In this document: piece by piece, positions 1-8,951 of the stretch | Layout: every line of letters starts with the position of its first letter | How positions within the stretch are numbered: position 1 is the first letter of the stretch | Assembly (NCBI GenBank): GCA_023407175.1 | Contig: JAEYMU010000013.1 | Coordinates: 1 to 64,000, forward strand | Direction: 5' to 3' | From: Bacillota bacterium | Lineage (GTDB): Bacteria; Bacillota_A; Clostridia; Lachnospirales; Lachnospiraceae | DNA: 64,000 bases | The notes under the pieces: model-generated | What the model was told of the DNA's origin: nothing | Database searches by the model: none | Seen by the model: only the letters and a program-made list of their open reading frames with translations | Made by a program: the position numbers and the translations under genes

Positions 1-1406
1 GTCTGCATAGCATCTATTATTGGCATATGATGCTTTATTAACTCCATGTATGTGCTCCCTTTTCCCTCTTTCTTTGGCGCTTTTGCCGCACTCAGCGTTT
101 CGATGATTTCCTTCATCTGCAGCGTGAACAACAGACCGTCCGTATATTTCTCTATTGTTTCCACCAGCTCCCGATTCTCTTTCCGGTACAATGCCTTCGC
201 CAGATGATTCGCTCCTCTTTCTGACCACCTCATTCTGCGGTGCTTCATCCGCAGCGTTATCACGGTGCAGTTCTGGCTTTCCTGTATCCCCATCCCTTTA
301 TACACCATCCCCTCCGGCGGCTCCGGTATCCGGATTCCTCTCTTCTGGTAGGGCACCAGCCCTTCCCTGTTATGATATAGATACTGGTACAATTCTCTTG
401 CCTTTTGGCTTCTCTTATCCTTTCTCTCCGGACTTTCCACACGGACTGCATAGGTTTCTATGTACGCAAACATTTCCTCTGTTTTTTCCTCATCAAACAG
501 GCGGCGTATCTCTTTCTGTGCTTCCTTGTCGCTGATCTTTCTCAATATCTCCTGGCAGATGTGGTATCTGTCCAGCTGGAAGATGGTTTCCGGATCATAC
601 GGTTCCTTAATCCAGCTCCCTCCGTCTCCATTGAGGATCCTCTGCCCGATTTCATCCGCATTGTACTTTTTCCGGATACAGGCTTCCCTTTTTTCATGAA
701 ACTCTGTGCTTTTCTCCATCCCCGCCAGCATGGTCTTTCCCACCAGGGTACTCCGGTTTGCCTTCTCTTTTTCCGCATCCCATCCTTCATACATGGTAAA
801 CACTTTCATTTCCTGCTTTTTCTTCTTTTTATGCTGTTCATCCTGTATATTCAGCCATACCCCATCCATTTCCTCAAATAAAACCGGGATCCCTTTTTCC
901 CCTTCTGCCTGGTCTGCGTTCATCTGTTTTACCGCATGGCGCTCTTCCTCGTCAATCCGTTCCCCGAGACGCTGTATCAGGTTCCACACTCCCCCTGCGC
1001 TAATACTCTGACCGCAGGTACTGCTGATGATATCCGCGGTAACACGGTAAGGGGCTTCTGTAACTGTCAGAGCTATCTTTTCTGCCAGATTGGTTGATAT
1101 CAGCCCTATTTTGTCCATATGCATGGCCTCATCCAACAGAAAGATATGGGCTATCTGTCCATCAGGGGTTTCTGTGCGGTATACGTTTCTGGAATACACG
1201 ACTTCCCCGTAAACTGTTTTGATACTGGTCTGGCGTTTCCCTTTGCAGCGGTACTGCTTTTTATCCCTGCCTTCTGCAAGCTCCCTGTCATAGCCCTCCA
1301 GCATCTGTACGGTGATCTCCCTTGCGAACCCGCATATATATCTGTAAATTTTCTTTTCAAACTCCTTGAAAGATATCAGTTCTTCCTTTACAATAGAATT
1401 CATCAT
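1..1406 (-). mobile_element. ISLre2-family transposase (UPF0236), 3' end beyond window
   Basis: On the minus strand an uninterrupted reading frame starts at ATG 1406 (or the next ATG at 1403), preceded by AGGGGAC, and runs without a stop past base 1, giving at least 468 residues. The protein opens MNSIVKEELISFKEFEKKIY and contains the segment YRCKGKRQTSIKTVYGEV, then long charged stretches and LRMKHRRMRWSERGANHLAK near its end. This pattern matches the ISLre2-family transposases (UPF0236). These are usually about 450-480 residues, so only the extreme C terminus should be missing. The plus-strand frames over this stretch are shadows. It is probably an intact insertion sequence; the left end cannot be judged here. 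Confidence 0.8.
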
Positions 1407-1440
1407 ACAGTCCCCTTTTCATGTTTTTCTCGTCAATTAA

Positions 1441-1595
1441 CATCATAAAGAAAAACTGTATGATTGGGAAGCAGAGATTTGTCTTGCTTCCCTTTTTTAT
1501 TTGCCTACTATAATTTTACACTAACTGAGACACATACGGTAAAAGAAATATCTCTTTTATCGTAAACTCTGCATTTCCGTTTGATTTGATGACAA
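1441..1595. other. Non-coding flank between IS transposase and terminator
   Basis: AT-rich stretch upstream of the transposase, presumably containing the right end of the insertion sequence somewhere before about 1560. I could not pin down a terminal inverted repeat because the left end is outside the window. No gene is seen. Confidence 0.4.
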
Positions 1596-1640
1596 CGAAA
1601 AAGGCGCCGCGGCTCTACGAATGAGCGCTGCGGCGCCTTG
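1596..1640 (-). terminator. Rho-independent terminator of the DJ-1/PfpI gene
   Basis: A GC-rich hairpin with arms AAGGCGCCGC and GCGGCGCCTT lies about 70 bp downstream of the stop at 1709 and is followed on the minus strand by TTTTTCG. This is a typical intrinsic terminator for the minus-strand gene. Confidence 0.85.
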
Positions 1641-1708
1641 CATAATGGGAAAATTGGTCAGGTATCTTCTATAGTCTATATATACGTACTTATTATGGCA
1701 GAGGCTGT

Positions 1709-2347
1709 TCAGTTTTCACTGCCCGACGGCAAAGTCTGCATCAGGGCAAAGAAAGCGTTCGGATCGCCTGTACTAAAATATTTATACCAGGCTTCCAGTG
1801 TGTCTGACCGGAAAACATCCAAATGCTCAATAATTTGTTTCGCCCACAGCAAAGCACCGGTACTGCCGGCCGTAATAAGATTATTATCTGCTACAGACGG
1901 CTTGTCTGTATAAAAGCTTTGCCCCTTATAACCGGGAGAAACCATTTCAAGAAATCCCGGTCCATTACTGGTATGCGGGCGATTATCCAACAGTCCGGTA
2001 TTGGCAAGCGCGGCGGTAGCGCCACATATTGCACATACTAAAGCCCCTGAAGAAAGAAATTCGCCTGCTTTCTCGATGACAGCGCCATGCTTCGGGTCGT
2101 TCCATGTATCTGCACCCGGCAGCAGCAATATGCTTGTTTCGTTAACAACCATTTCATCAACCAGGCAATTGGGCACTATTGTCATCCCGCCCATTGTGGT
2201 GATTGGATCCTTAGAGCAACTGACTGTTTTAACCGATACCCGCTGCCCGTCCTTTTTGAAAAAACGGCCGGAATTCAGCTCTGAAATAACATACCCCGGC
2301 TCCCAGTCAGCTAACGTGTCAAGAACATAAACATACATTGTAAACAT
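1709..2347 (-). CDS. DJ-1/PfpI family protein (type 1 glutamine amidotransferase-like)
   Basis: Predicted 212-residue cytoplasmic protein of the DJ-1/PfpI superfamily. The start is ATG 2347 because GGAGG lies 5 bp upstream; the longer frame to 2431 has no ribosome site. Diagnostic features are the N-terminal strand MYVYVLDTLADWEPGY, the LLLPGADTW loop near residue 87 and the nucleophile elbow ALVCAICGATAAL, where the second Cys is the expected reactive residue. Relatives include putative amidases, proteases and stress proteins, so the substrate is unknown. It is divergent from the WYL regulator starting at 2485, with a palindrome in the shared promoter region, which suggests that the regulator controls it. 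Confidence 0.85.
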   Translation of the reverse strand: MFTMYVYVLDTLADWEPGYVISELNSGRFFKKDGQRVSVKTVSCSKDPITTMGGMTIVPNCLVDEMVVNETSILLLPGADTWNDPKHGAVIEKAGEFLSSGALVCAICGATAALANTGLLDNRPHTSNGPGFLEMVSPGYKGQSFYTDKPSVADNNLITAGSTGALLWAKQIIEHLDVFRSDTLEAWYKYFSTGDPNAFFALMQTLPSGSEN

Positions 2348-2420
2348 AATATCCTCCATTTTTGTAATGTTATTTTCTGCAAGGCAGATTGCTTTGTTTG
2401 CTTTTTTATTATATCCTGCA

Positions 2421-2453
2421 ATTGTTGACACCTGTATGGCAACAATCTATAAT
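2421..2453 (+). promoter_or_regulatory. Consensus promoter and overlapping inverted repeat for the WYL regulator
   Basis: TTGACA (2425-2430), a 17-bp spacer and TATAAT (2448-2453) form a perfect consensus sigma-A promoter 32 bp before the regulator start. A perfect 7-bp inverted repeat, ATTGTTG (2421-2427) and CAACAAT (2440-2446), straddles the -35 element and spacer, as expected for an autoregulatory operator that could also serve the divergent DJ-1/PfpI gene. Confidence 0.8.
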
Positions 2454-2484
2454 GAATTAAAAAATCAGGAAAGGTACCCTACAG

Positions 2485-3417
2485 ATGAAAGTAGACAGGC
2501 TTGTCAGCATTATTATGATACTCCTTGATAAAAAGCGTATAGGCGCACAGGAGCTGGCGGATATGTTCGAAGTTTCCCCTCGCACAATCTACCGTGACAT
2601 AGACGCCATTAACATGGCAGGCATTCCTGTCCGTTCGACGTCGGGAGTGGGCGGCGGCTTTGAAATTATGGAGAAATATAAGATCGACAGAAAGGTTTTT
2701 TCGACTGACGACCTTTCCGCTCTTTTGATGGGGCTTTCCAGTCTTTCCAACATGATACGAGGTGATGAACTGGTAAACGCCCTTGCGAAAGTCAAGAGTT
2801 TTATCCCCGCCGACAGAGCGAAAGACATTGAAATAAAAGCAAATCAAATATATATAGATTTAAGTCCGTGGATGGGCAACAGGAACATACAACCATATTT
2901 AGAAATTATCAAAACAGCGTTACAGGAAAGCAAGCTACTTTCGTTTGAATATGCAGACCGCTACGGAAATAAAACCGCACGAACAGCCGAGCCGTATCAG
3001 CTTGTATTGAAAAGTAGTCATTGGTACCTGCAAGGGTATTGCCATAAAAGAAATGATTTTCGCTTATTCAAACTATCCCGCACATCAAACCTACAAATGC
3101 AAGAGGAATTTTTTACGCCACGAGATTATCAAAAACCGCAGTTAGATTTTACTGATATTTTGGCAACTATGCAAACAAAAATCAAAATTCGTATTCATAA
3201 ATCTGTCATGGACAAGATACTTGATTATTGCACCTATGAACACTTTTCGCCAGACGGTGATGAGCATTACATTGTTAGTTTTCCTTTCATAGAGAACGAA
3301 TACTACTACAATATTCTTTTCAGTTTTGGAGATAAATGCGAGTGTTTAGAGCCGTTACATATCCGCACAGAAATGAAGCGTAGAATACATGATATAGCTA
3401 TCTTATACGAAAACTAA
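2485..3417 (+). CDS. WYL-domain helix-turn-helix transcriptional regulator
   Basis: 310-residue YafY/DeoR-type regulator. The N-terminal winged helix is seen as KKRIGAQELADMFEVSPRTIYRDIDAINMAGIP (about residues 14-46). The WYL ligand-binding domain spans roughly 135-210, with LLSFEYADRYGNKTARTAEPYQL and HWYLQGYC, where the WYL triad is visible. A C-terminal WCX-like segment follows. A consensus promoter lies just upstream. The divergent DJ-1/PfpI gene is the natural target. The effector is unknown. Confidence 0.92.
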   Translation: MKVDRLVSIIMILLDKKRIGAQELADMFEVSPRTIYRDIDAINMAGIPVRSTSGVGGGFEIMEKYKIDRKVFSTDDLSALLMGLSSLSNMIRGDELVNALAKVKSFIPADRAKDIEIKANQIYIDLSPWMGNRNIQPYLEIIKTALQESKLLSFEYADRYGNKTARTAEPYQLVLKSSHWYLQGYCHKRNDFRLFKLSRTSNLQMQEEFFTPRDYQKPQLDFTDILATMQTKIKIRIHKSVMDKILDYCTYEHFSPDGDEHYIVSFPFIENEYYYNILFSFGDKCECLEPLHIRTEMKRRIHDIAILYEN

Positions 3418-3695
3418 AACAAGGAGTCTATTCTCATATTCACAATACTTTATGGTCGCTATATGTGCTATTTCGTTGTTTCCACTAAACCGGCAAGCAG
3501 GGCAGCTGTGGCCACAGTTGCGTATTTTTTGTAGGATCAACCTACAAAAAATTGCATGTTCGAGAGCCTCCCCAAACCCTGCCTCTTCGGACCAACTTGA
3601 CCCGAAGTACCGCTATCCAGATACAGAAATACCGCCCATCTTGTCCAATTGGGCAGCATCCTGTGTAATGTGATAGCTCATATTATTTTTTGCTC
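3418..3695. other. Intergenic stretch without supported gene
   Basis: An open frame of 73 codons (3452-3673) lies here but has no ribosome site and no recognisable domain. On the minus strand a short fragment reading MSYHITQDAAQLDKMGGISV ends at a stop after 22 codons. A hairpin TTTTTTGTAGG/CCTACAAAAAA is present at about 3527-3550. Nothing here can be assigned. Confidence 0.4.
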
Positions 3696-4037
3696 TTACT
3701 CCGGGCTTGTTTTGCAGTTTCCTATTATAAACGGCCCGACTGGGCCTACTGGACCTGTTGGACCTACTGGACCTGTTGGGCCTTTACCACCGTACTTCTC
3801 ACGGCATTTTAAGCATTCCGCTGCACAATATTCATTACACTCTTTGATTTTTTTCATATAAAATTCTCTGCATGAATCGTCACAGCATTCATTATATTTT
3901 CTTTTGTAGTTATTTATCAATTCTTCACATTTTCTCTTATAGTATTCTTCACATTCTCTTTCACTGTTATCGCATTCATCATGCCACTCATTATCATTCG
4001 GAAATTTATTCTCAGCATCTATATTCCTTTTATCCAT
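3696..4037 (-). CDS. Small Cys-rich protein with short collagen-like C-terminal repeat
   Basis: 113-residue protein with no homologue I recognise outside the Gly-X-Y tail. Residues 1-85 are highly charged and Cys-rich, with repeated C-x3-C and C-x-C-type spacings and many Glu/Tyr/Lys, and look helical. Residues about 86-103 form six Gly-Pro-X triplets (GPTGPVGPTGPVGPVGP) before a short tail ending CKTSPE. There is no signal peptide. GAGGAG precedes the ATG. Collagen-like tracts in Firmicutes commonly occur in exosporium or surface filaments and are usually longer and followed by a globular domain, so this could be a truncated gene. Function unknown. Confidence 0.65.
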   Translation of the reverse strand: MDKRNIDAENKFPNDNEWHDECDNSERECEEYYKRKCEELINNYKRKYNECCDDSCREFYMKKIKECNEYCAAECLKCREKYGGKGPTGPVGPTGPVGPVGPFIIGNCKTSPE

Positions 4038-4493
4038 TTATATAATATCATCTCCTCAACACAAAATGTGTAATAGTGTTTCAATATATATTATGATAAC
4101 TAATATATCTATGTGACAAAAAAATACATTTTTCCCTATTTAGAAAAAATGCTATGTGTGTTGATGATAAAAACCACTTTCTTGGTGAGAATTAGATATG
4201 AATATTCTCATCCGGAAAGTGGTTTTTATATGGCAATTGCAAAGGAATAATTACAACAGATAATCAAGTTTCAGATCCTGTCTGTCAACGACATGGGTAG
4301 CAGAACCGTAAAGATCCTGCCGAACACAGTTAAAGTTTGATAACCACTGACACAGAGGACACCATTTCCAAAGCATAAGGAAAACAGAAGCGCCTCCGAA
4401 TATCTACGATACGATTCCTCAGCAGGACTCATATTTTTTAAGTAAAATCATACCAGCTATCCTTTTTCTCATATGTGATAGAAGGTTCAATCC
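4038..4493. other. Gene-free stretch with a long hairpin and a possible decayed frame
   Basis: Contains the promoter side of the collagen-like gene, a long imperfect hairpin at 4167-4229, and then about 260 bp in which a plus-strand frame beginning MAIAKE at 4230 is interrupted by a stop after six codons and continues LQQIIKFQILSVNDMGSRT. It looks like decayed coding sequence, but the family cannot be named. Confidence 0.35.
4167..4229. terminator. Long bidirectional hairpin terminator
   Basis: Arms ATAAAAACCACTTTC and GAAAGTGGTTTTTAT, with an inner GAGAAT/ATTCTC pairing, form a strong hairpin flanked by A and T runs on both strands. It may also be the end of an old mobile element. Confidence 0.6.
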
Positions 4494-6098
4494 TTATAAT
4501 GTGTCTATCGCGGCACGTTCCACGGCAAGACCTTTTTGGTAGCGCCGCATAAATTCCTGATAGCCCTTAATATCCTCAGGAAGGGGAGTCAGCTTTGTGC
4601 CCATATTTCCTGCAAACACCCGGGTACTTAAAAAGGAGCTTAGGCTCTCCTCCGGATTCTTATGCAGCATGTACGAGGCCAGAAGAGCCATACCCCATGG
4701 GCCGCCTTCTCCCGCGGTTTGCATAACTGATACAGGGGCACCCATAGCTGCCGCCATGATACGCTGGCCAGCACCAGCTGTCTTGAAGAAGCCACCATGT
4801 CCATACATATCTTGTATCTGAACCTGCTCCTGCTCGGTCAGAATATCAAGACCGGTCTTCAATGTGGCAAGAGAGGCCATTAAATTCACGCGCATGAAAT
4901 TAGCGAGATTAAGGTGGCTTTCCGGCGTACGTACAAATAAGGGACACCCTTTAGAAAATCCAGTGATATGTTCTCCTGATAAGTAGTTATATGCTAATAA
5001 GCCGCCAGCATCTGTGGCTCCCTCCAGGGCTTTGCGATATAGCGTACCATACAGCTCATCCGCATCCAGCTTTATTCCCACAGCATCAGCAAACTCGCCA
5101 AAGACAGATACCCATGCATTCAGATCCGAGGTACAGTTATTGCAATGTACCATTGCTACCAGATCTCCGTAAGGCGTAGTTACCAGATCGATCTCAGGAT
5201 AAACCCTGGATAGCTCTTTTTCTAATACAATCATAGCAAACACGCTGGTTCCGGCGGATACATTTCCGGTTCTTGCTGCCACACTGTTCGTTGCCATCAT
5301 ACCAGTTCCCGCATCACCCTCCGGTGGACAGAAGGGGCTCCCGGCCTCCAGGGTGCCGGTGGGATCCAGTAAACGGGCTCCTTTGCTGGTCAGGGTTCCG
5401 GCATTTTCACCAGCTACGAGAACCTTTGGCAGGATGTCCTGTATCTTCCACGGAAAACCTTCAGGTGCTATGAGAGTATCAAACTGGTGTTGCATCTCCT
5501 TATGGAAGCTCTTCGCAGCGGAATCAACAGGAAACATCCCCGAGGCCTCTCCAATCCCGATTATCTTTTCTCCGGTTAGCTTCCAATGCACATAGGAAGA
5601 TAAGGTAGTCATGTAGGATATCTCGCTTACATAAGCGTCCCTGTTAAGAATAGACTGGTACAGATGGGCAATGCTCCAGCGCTGCGGGATCTGATAATGG
5701 AAGAGTTCCGTCAGCACCCTGCTGGCCTCCTCAGTCATCGTATTACGCCAGGTTCTGAAGGGTATAAGAAGCTCTCCATTGAGATTAAATACCAGATAAC
5801 CATGCATCATTCCACTGATACCAATGGCGCCTATGCTTTTAAGCTCAACTTTGTATTGGCTTCTAACATTTTCGCATAAATTTCTGTAGCTGGCCCGCAG
5901 TCCACGCCAAACCTCCTCCAGTGAATAGGTCCATACGCCGTCAATATACTGATTTTCCCAATCATGGCCTCCGGTGGCAATGGGTTGATTATTTATGTCA
6001 ATCAAAACCGATTTAATTCTGGTTGATCCCAATTCAATTCCAAGAATGGTATTTCCAGATGTGATTTGCTGCTTAATAAGGTTATATTCTTCTTTCAT
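4494..6098 (-). CDS. FGGY-family carbohydrate kinase
   Basis: 534-residue FGGY kinase that would phosphorylate a sugar, polyol or ketose with ATP in the cytoplasm. The start is set at ATG 6098 because GGAG lies 7 bp upstream; the alternative at 6116 has none. The N-terminal phosphate-binding motif is [18 protein letters not shown], followed by GISGMMHG near residue 110. The C-terminal FGGY domain holds [23 protein letters not shown]. It belongs to the xylulokinase/ribulokinase side of the superfamily, but the substrate cannot be read from sequence. It lies 145 bp downstream of a tetritol-type dehydrogenase, separated by a hairpin, so the pair may oxidise a polyol and then phosphorylate the ketose. 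Confidence 0.88.
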   Translation of the reverse strand: MKEEYNLIKQQITSGNTILGIELGSTRIKSVLIDINNQPIATGGHDWENQYIDGVWTYSLEEVWRGLRASYRNLCENVRSQYKVELKSIGAIGISGMMHGYLVFNLNGELLIPFRTWRNTMTEEASRVLTELFHYQIPQRWSIAHLYQSILNRDAYVSEISYMTTLSSYVHWKLTGEKIIGIGEASGMFPVDSAAKSFHKEMQHQFDTLIAPEGFPWKIQDILPKVLVAGENAGTLTSKGARLLDPTGTLEAGSPFCPPEGDAGTGMMATNSVAARTGNVSAGTSVFAMIVLEKELSRVYPEIDLVTTPYGDLVAMVHCNNCTSDLNAWVSVFGEFADAVGIKLDADELYGTLYRKALEGATDAGGLLAYNYLSGEHITGFSKGCPLFVRTPESHLNLANFMRVNLMASLATLKTGLDILTEQEQVQIQDMYGHGGFFKTAGAGQRIMAAAMGAPVSVMQTAGEGGPWGMALLASYMLHKNPEESLSSFLSTRVFAGNMGTKLTPLPEDIKGYQEFMRRYQKGLAVERAAIDTL

Positions 6099-6151
6099 TT
6101 GAATACTCCATGTCATATTCTTTACTGATACCGCTATGATATTGTTAATTT

Positions 6152-6183
6152 AAAAGCAATTGCATGGTGATACAATTGCTTTT
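6152..6183 (-). terminator. Hairpin between dehydrogenase and kinase genes
   Basis: Perfect inverted repeat AAAAGCAATTG and CAATTGCTTTT with a 10-nt loop; on the minus strand it is followed by TAAATTAAC. It could end the dehydrogenase transcript or attenuate read-through into the kinase gene. Confidence 0.65.
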
Positions 6184-6243
6184 TTGACATAACAAAATGT
6201 TAAATTTATTTAAGCTATGTCTGTTTGCCTGATTTAAATTGGA

Positions 6244-7320
6244 CTAGAACCTGATTGCAACCTTAAAGTCACCGTATTTACCGCTGGCATATTCAAAGGC
6301 TTGCTCCCAATCATCAATGGCAAACATTTTCGATACAACTCCATTGGTTTTTAAATTGCCATTAGCAATATTTTCAATAACGAAAGGATAAGCATAGGGG
6401 CTGAGATGGGCACCTAAGATATCCAATTCTTTCCGGTCGCCGATAATGGACCAATCTACAGTAGTTGGTGCGCCGAACACACTAAATTCCACAAAGCGGC
6501 CAAGCTTACGAATCATGCCAAGCCCCTGAGACACACTGGATGGATGGCCGGTAGCTTCGATATAAATATCACAACCATAGCCGTCCGTCAAATCAAGTAT
6601 TTTCTGGACAACGGCCTCATTTGACGGATTCATAACAATATCCGCCCCAAATTCCAATGCCTTTTTCAGCCTGTTTTCAATCATGTCAAGTACAATCAAC
6701 TTCTTCGGATTCTTCATTCTTGCATAAGTAACCATTCCCAATCCTAAGGTGCCTGCGCCTGAGATCACAACCACATCCTCGCAACCAATTTGAGCTCTGT
6801 CAACGGCATGCTTTGAACATCCGTATGGCTCGATTAGCAGGGCTTGCTCCAGAGTGAGGCTGTCTGGAACCTTGCTAATTACAGAATTTTTGGGATATCT
6901 CACATATTCCGCCATTCCTCCATTGTTCGTGCTTTGGAATCCAAAAATATTGTGAGGCTGACACATCCAGTAATGCCCGTCTTTGCAAAATCTGCATTCT
7001 CCGCAGGGCAGGATCTGATCGGCTGTGATACGATCACCCAGTTCAAACTCTTTTACATTCTCTCCTTTTTCTACAACATATCCCAAGAATTCATGACCGG
7101 GAATAAAAGGGGCTTTTACCCAGGCCGGCTGTGTCTCATCTCCCCAGAACATAACGGCTCCGTGCTGGCATTTTAAATCCCCTGCACATACTCCACAGCC
7201 TTCTGTTTTTATAATTATGTCATCCGGACCGCATTGCGGGGTGGGATAATTCATTTCTAAACGATAGTCACCATTTCCATAAGCGACCAATGCTTTCATT
7301 GTTTTTGGCAAAGCAGTCAT
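6244..7320 (-). CDS. Zinc-dependent medium-chain dehydrogenase, erythritol/L-threitol type
   Basis: 358-residue medium-chain dehydrogenase. The catalytic zinc motif is CGVCAGD near residue 42 with GHEFLGYVVE near 76. The structural-zinc lobe is CGECRFCKDGHYWMC, and the Rossmann motif is VVISGAGTLGLGMV. The stretch LTDGYGCDIYIEATGHP followed by KLGRFVEFSVFGAPTTVDWSIIGDRKELDILGAHL resembles the erythritol/L-threitol dehydrogenase group, which oxidises four-carbon polyols to ketoses with NAD. RBS GAGGAG and ATG at 7320. A 244-bp gap separates it from the FAD oxidoreductase upstream. Polyol specificity is inference. Confidence 0.85.
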   Translation of the reverse strand: MTALPKTMKALVAYGNGDYRLEMNYPTPQCGPDDIIIKTEGCGVCAGDLKCQHGAVMFWGDETQPAWVKAPFIPGHEFLGYVVEKGENVKEFELGDRITADQILPCGECRFCKDGHYWMCQPHNIFGFQSTNNGGMAEYVRYPKNSVISKVPDSLTLEQALLIEPYGCSKHAVDRAQIGCEDVVVISGAGTLGLGMVTYARMKNPKKLIVLDMIENRLKKALEFGADIVMNPSNEAVVQKILDLTDGYGCDIYIEATGHPSSVSQGLGMIRKLGRFVEFSVFGAPTTVDWSIIGDRKELDILGAHLSPYAYPFVIENIANGNLKTNGVVSKMFAIDDWEQAFEYASGKYGDFKVAIRF

Positions 7321-7348
7321 AATATAATCTCCTCATATTCTAAGTGAT

Positions 7349-7462
7349 GGGGCTGTTTACTAGCAGGATAATGCTATCAAGCGGAAATTTACACAGAAAA
7401 CTTTTATAACAGGAGCAACGTGATCCTGAGATAAGCAAGCTGTAAAATTATGTAACAGCCCC
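7349..7462. repeat. 9-bp inverted repeat bracketing a 96-bp spacer
   Basis: GGGGCTGTT (7349-7357) and AACAGCCCC (7454-7462) bracket most of the gap between the dehydrogenase and the FAD oxidoreductase. It could close a structured leader RNA or be the trace of a small mobile element; nothing else supports either. Confidence 0.4.
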
Positions 7463-7525
7463 GGTTATTTTGGTTTTAGCTGCTGTGGAAAGATTCTGTT
7501 TTTTGCCAACTGATGGCTTTTGACA

Positions 7526-7555
7526 GGCTCCAACTTAATCCTTGCGGATTTGGAG
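7526..7555 (-). terminator. Weak hairpin after the FAD oxidoreductase
   Basis: GCTCCAA and TTGGAGC arms with an inner ATCC/GGAT pairing just beyond the stop at 7565. There is no clear T-run on the minus strand, so it may act only as a processing or attenuation site. Confidence 0.4.
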
Positions 7556-7564
7556 CGGAAGGCA

Positions 7565-8935
7565 TTAAACAGATAATATCGCTCCACACTCTAACAGTTT
7601 AGCTCTTACCTCTTTTGTATCTACCGCTCTTGGCTCTATTCCCTTCCTGGCAGCGATTGCAGCGCCGATCCCGGCTCCTTCACCAACCGCCATACATAAT
7701 GGCATAATACGGGTACTGCCAAATGCTACCGCATCCACACTGATACAACGTCCAGTCATCATAAGTCCATCAATATCTTTTGCAACAGTGCATCCATATG
7801 GTACACCGTATGGTTCTTCCACTGTTTTAGTAAACGTTTCTGCGCCATCTCCGCTATGTATATCAATGAAGTAGGAATAGATTCCAATGGTGTCCTCCGG
7901 AATATAACCGGCCATTACATCTTCTTTGGTTACTTTTTTAATACCCATAATACGACGGCTTTCACGCACTCCAATGGTTGGATTGATGGAGGTCAGAAAA
8001 CAGTTTTCGAATCCGGGAACATTTTCCTGTAACATTTTAATTAATGGCATAATTTGAAGATGGCCTTCTAATTCACCGTTACTTAGATCATGTATATTGC
8101 TTCCATCAAAGTTAAGTATTCGAATTGTATTAACCATTACCTCTCCCGGTATGGGGAGTTTTATGTAAATAACAGTGTCTCTATTGATAGGACATTTCCC
8201 TTCTTTACGTAATTTTTGTATTAAGGAATTAAGTCCAAAGAAGATATGCCCCGGATTGCTGCGGAAGAATTTGGCATCATAACCGGACTGTATATGGGTA
8301 AGTCCCAACTCATAAGGCAAATCCTCCGGGTGTTCCTCAATGTAGTCACAGAATTTATCAAAGTCTACTCCTCCTAAATTAAACAATAAGGAAGGGGGCT
8401 GCAATACTTTTGTATCTTCCTGTCCTTTTTCATATTCTGCGCCAGCCATGAATGCCATATCTCCATCACCTGTTCCGTCAATGAACACCTTGGCTTCAAT
8501 TTCAAACTCCTGGCCTTTTCCAACAACAGTTACCTTTTTCAACTTGTTATTTTCCATCGAAACATTCGTCAACTCACAATGCATCAGAAGCTGGATACCA
8601 TATTGCTTTGCCCATTCAAAGCAAATAATTCTTGTATAAAATGGATTCAATGTTGTTGATGATAAATGGAATGGGCAATATCGGTTACCCGCCGTACCCT
8701 TCATCTCCCGCAAGCGATCCACCATTTTTTCAGCAAGACCACCGATCACCTGCCTTTGATGCATATCAAGCATTGCCAAAAACGGTAATCCCGATCCGAG
8801 ATTCCCGCCCAGATACCCTTGTCTTTCAACAAGTATTACTTTTGCTCCTTCTCTTGCTGCCGCAACTGCAGCCGCAATCCCACCGGGACCTGCTCCGATT
8901 ACTGCGACATCCGCATTCATTAACTCTCTGTTCAT
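7565..8935 (-). CDS. FAD-dependent oxidoreductase (FAD_oxidored family)
   Basis: 456-residue flavoprotein with an N-terminal FAD-binding Rossmann motif VAVIGAGPGGIAAAVAAAREGAKVILVER (residues about 10-38) and the second FAD contact VFIDGTGDGDMAFMAGAEYEKGQ. The C terminus ends with the FAD-binding signature GLMMTGRCISVDAVAFGSTRIMPLCMAVGEGAGIGAAIA. This architecture matches the FAD_oxidored family of uncharacterised dehydrogenases, often encoded with catabolic enzymes. It has no membrane segment. AGGAGA precedes the ATG. It lies 16 bp downstream of the HExxH gene, so it is cotranscribed with the HyuA-type enzyme. The electron acceptor and substrate are unknown. Confidence 0.88.
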   Translation of the reverse strand: MNRELMNADVAVIGAGPGGIAAAVAAAREGAKVILVERQGYLGGNLGSGLPFLAMLDMHQRQVIGGLAEKMVDRLREMKGTAGNRYCPFHLSSTTLNPFYTRIICFEWAKQYGIQLLMHCELTNVSMENNKLKKVTVVGKGQEFEIEAKVFIDGTGDGDMAFMAGAEYEKGQEDTKVLQPPSLLFNLGGVDFDKFCDYIEEHPEDLPYELGLTHIQSGYDAKFFRSNPGHIFFGLNSLIQKLRKEGKCPINRDTVIYIKLPIPGEVMVNTIRILNFDGSNIHDLSNGELEGHLQIMPLIKMLQENVPGFENCFLTSINPTIGVRESRRIMGIKKVTKEDVMAGYIPEDTIGIYSYFIDIHSGDGAETFTKTVEEPYGVPYGCTVAKDIDGLMMTGRCISVDAVAFGSTRIMPLCMAVGEGAGIGAAIAARKGIEPRAVDTKEVRAKLLECGAILSV

Positions 8936-8951
8936 ATTATCTCCTATCCAC

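Noticed and set aside
155..1448. Several plus-strand open frames of 79-158 codons
   Set aside because: They lie opposite a continuous minus-strand transposase frame and have no ribosome sites or domain similarity.
3452..3673. 73-codon plus-strand frame
   Set aside because: No ribosome site, no recognisable motif and unusual residue composition; probably chance.
4230..4440. Possible decayed transposase-like frame starting MAIAKE
   Set aside because: Interrupted after six codons and too short to assign to any family; noted only in the intergenic entry.
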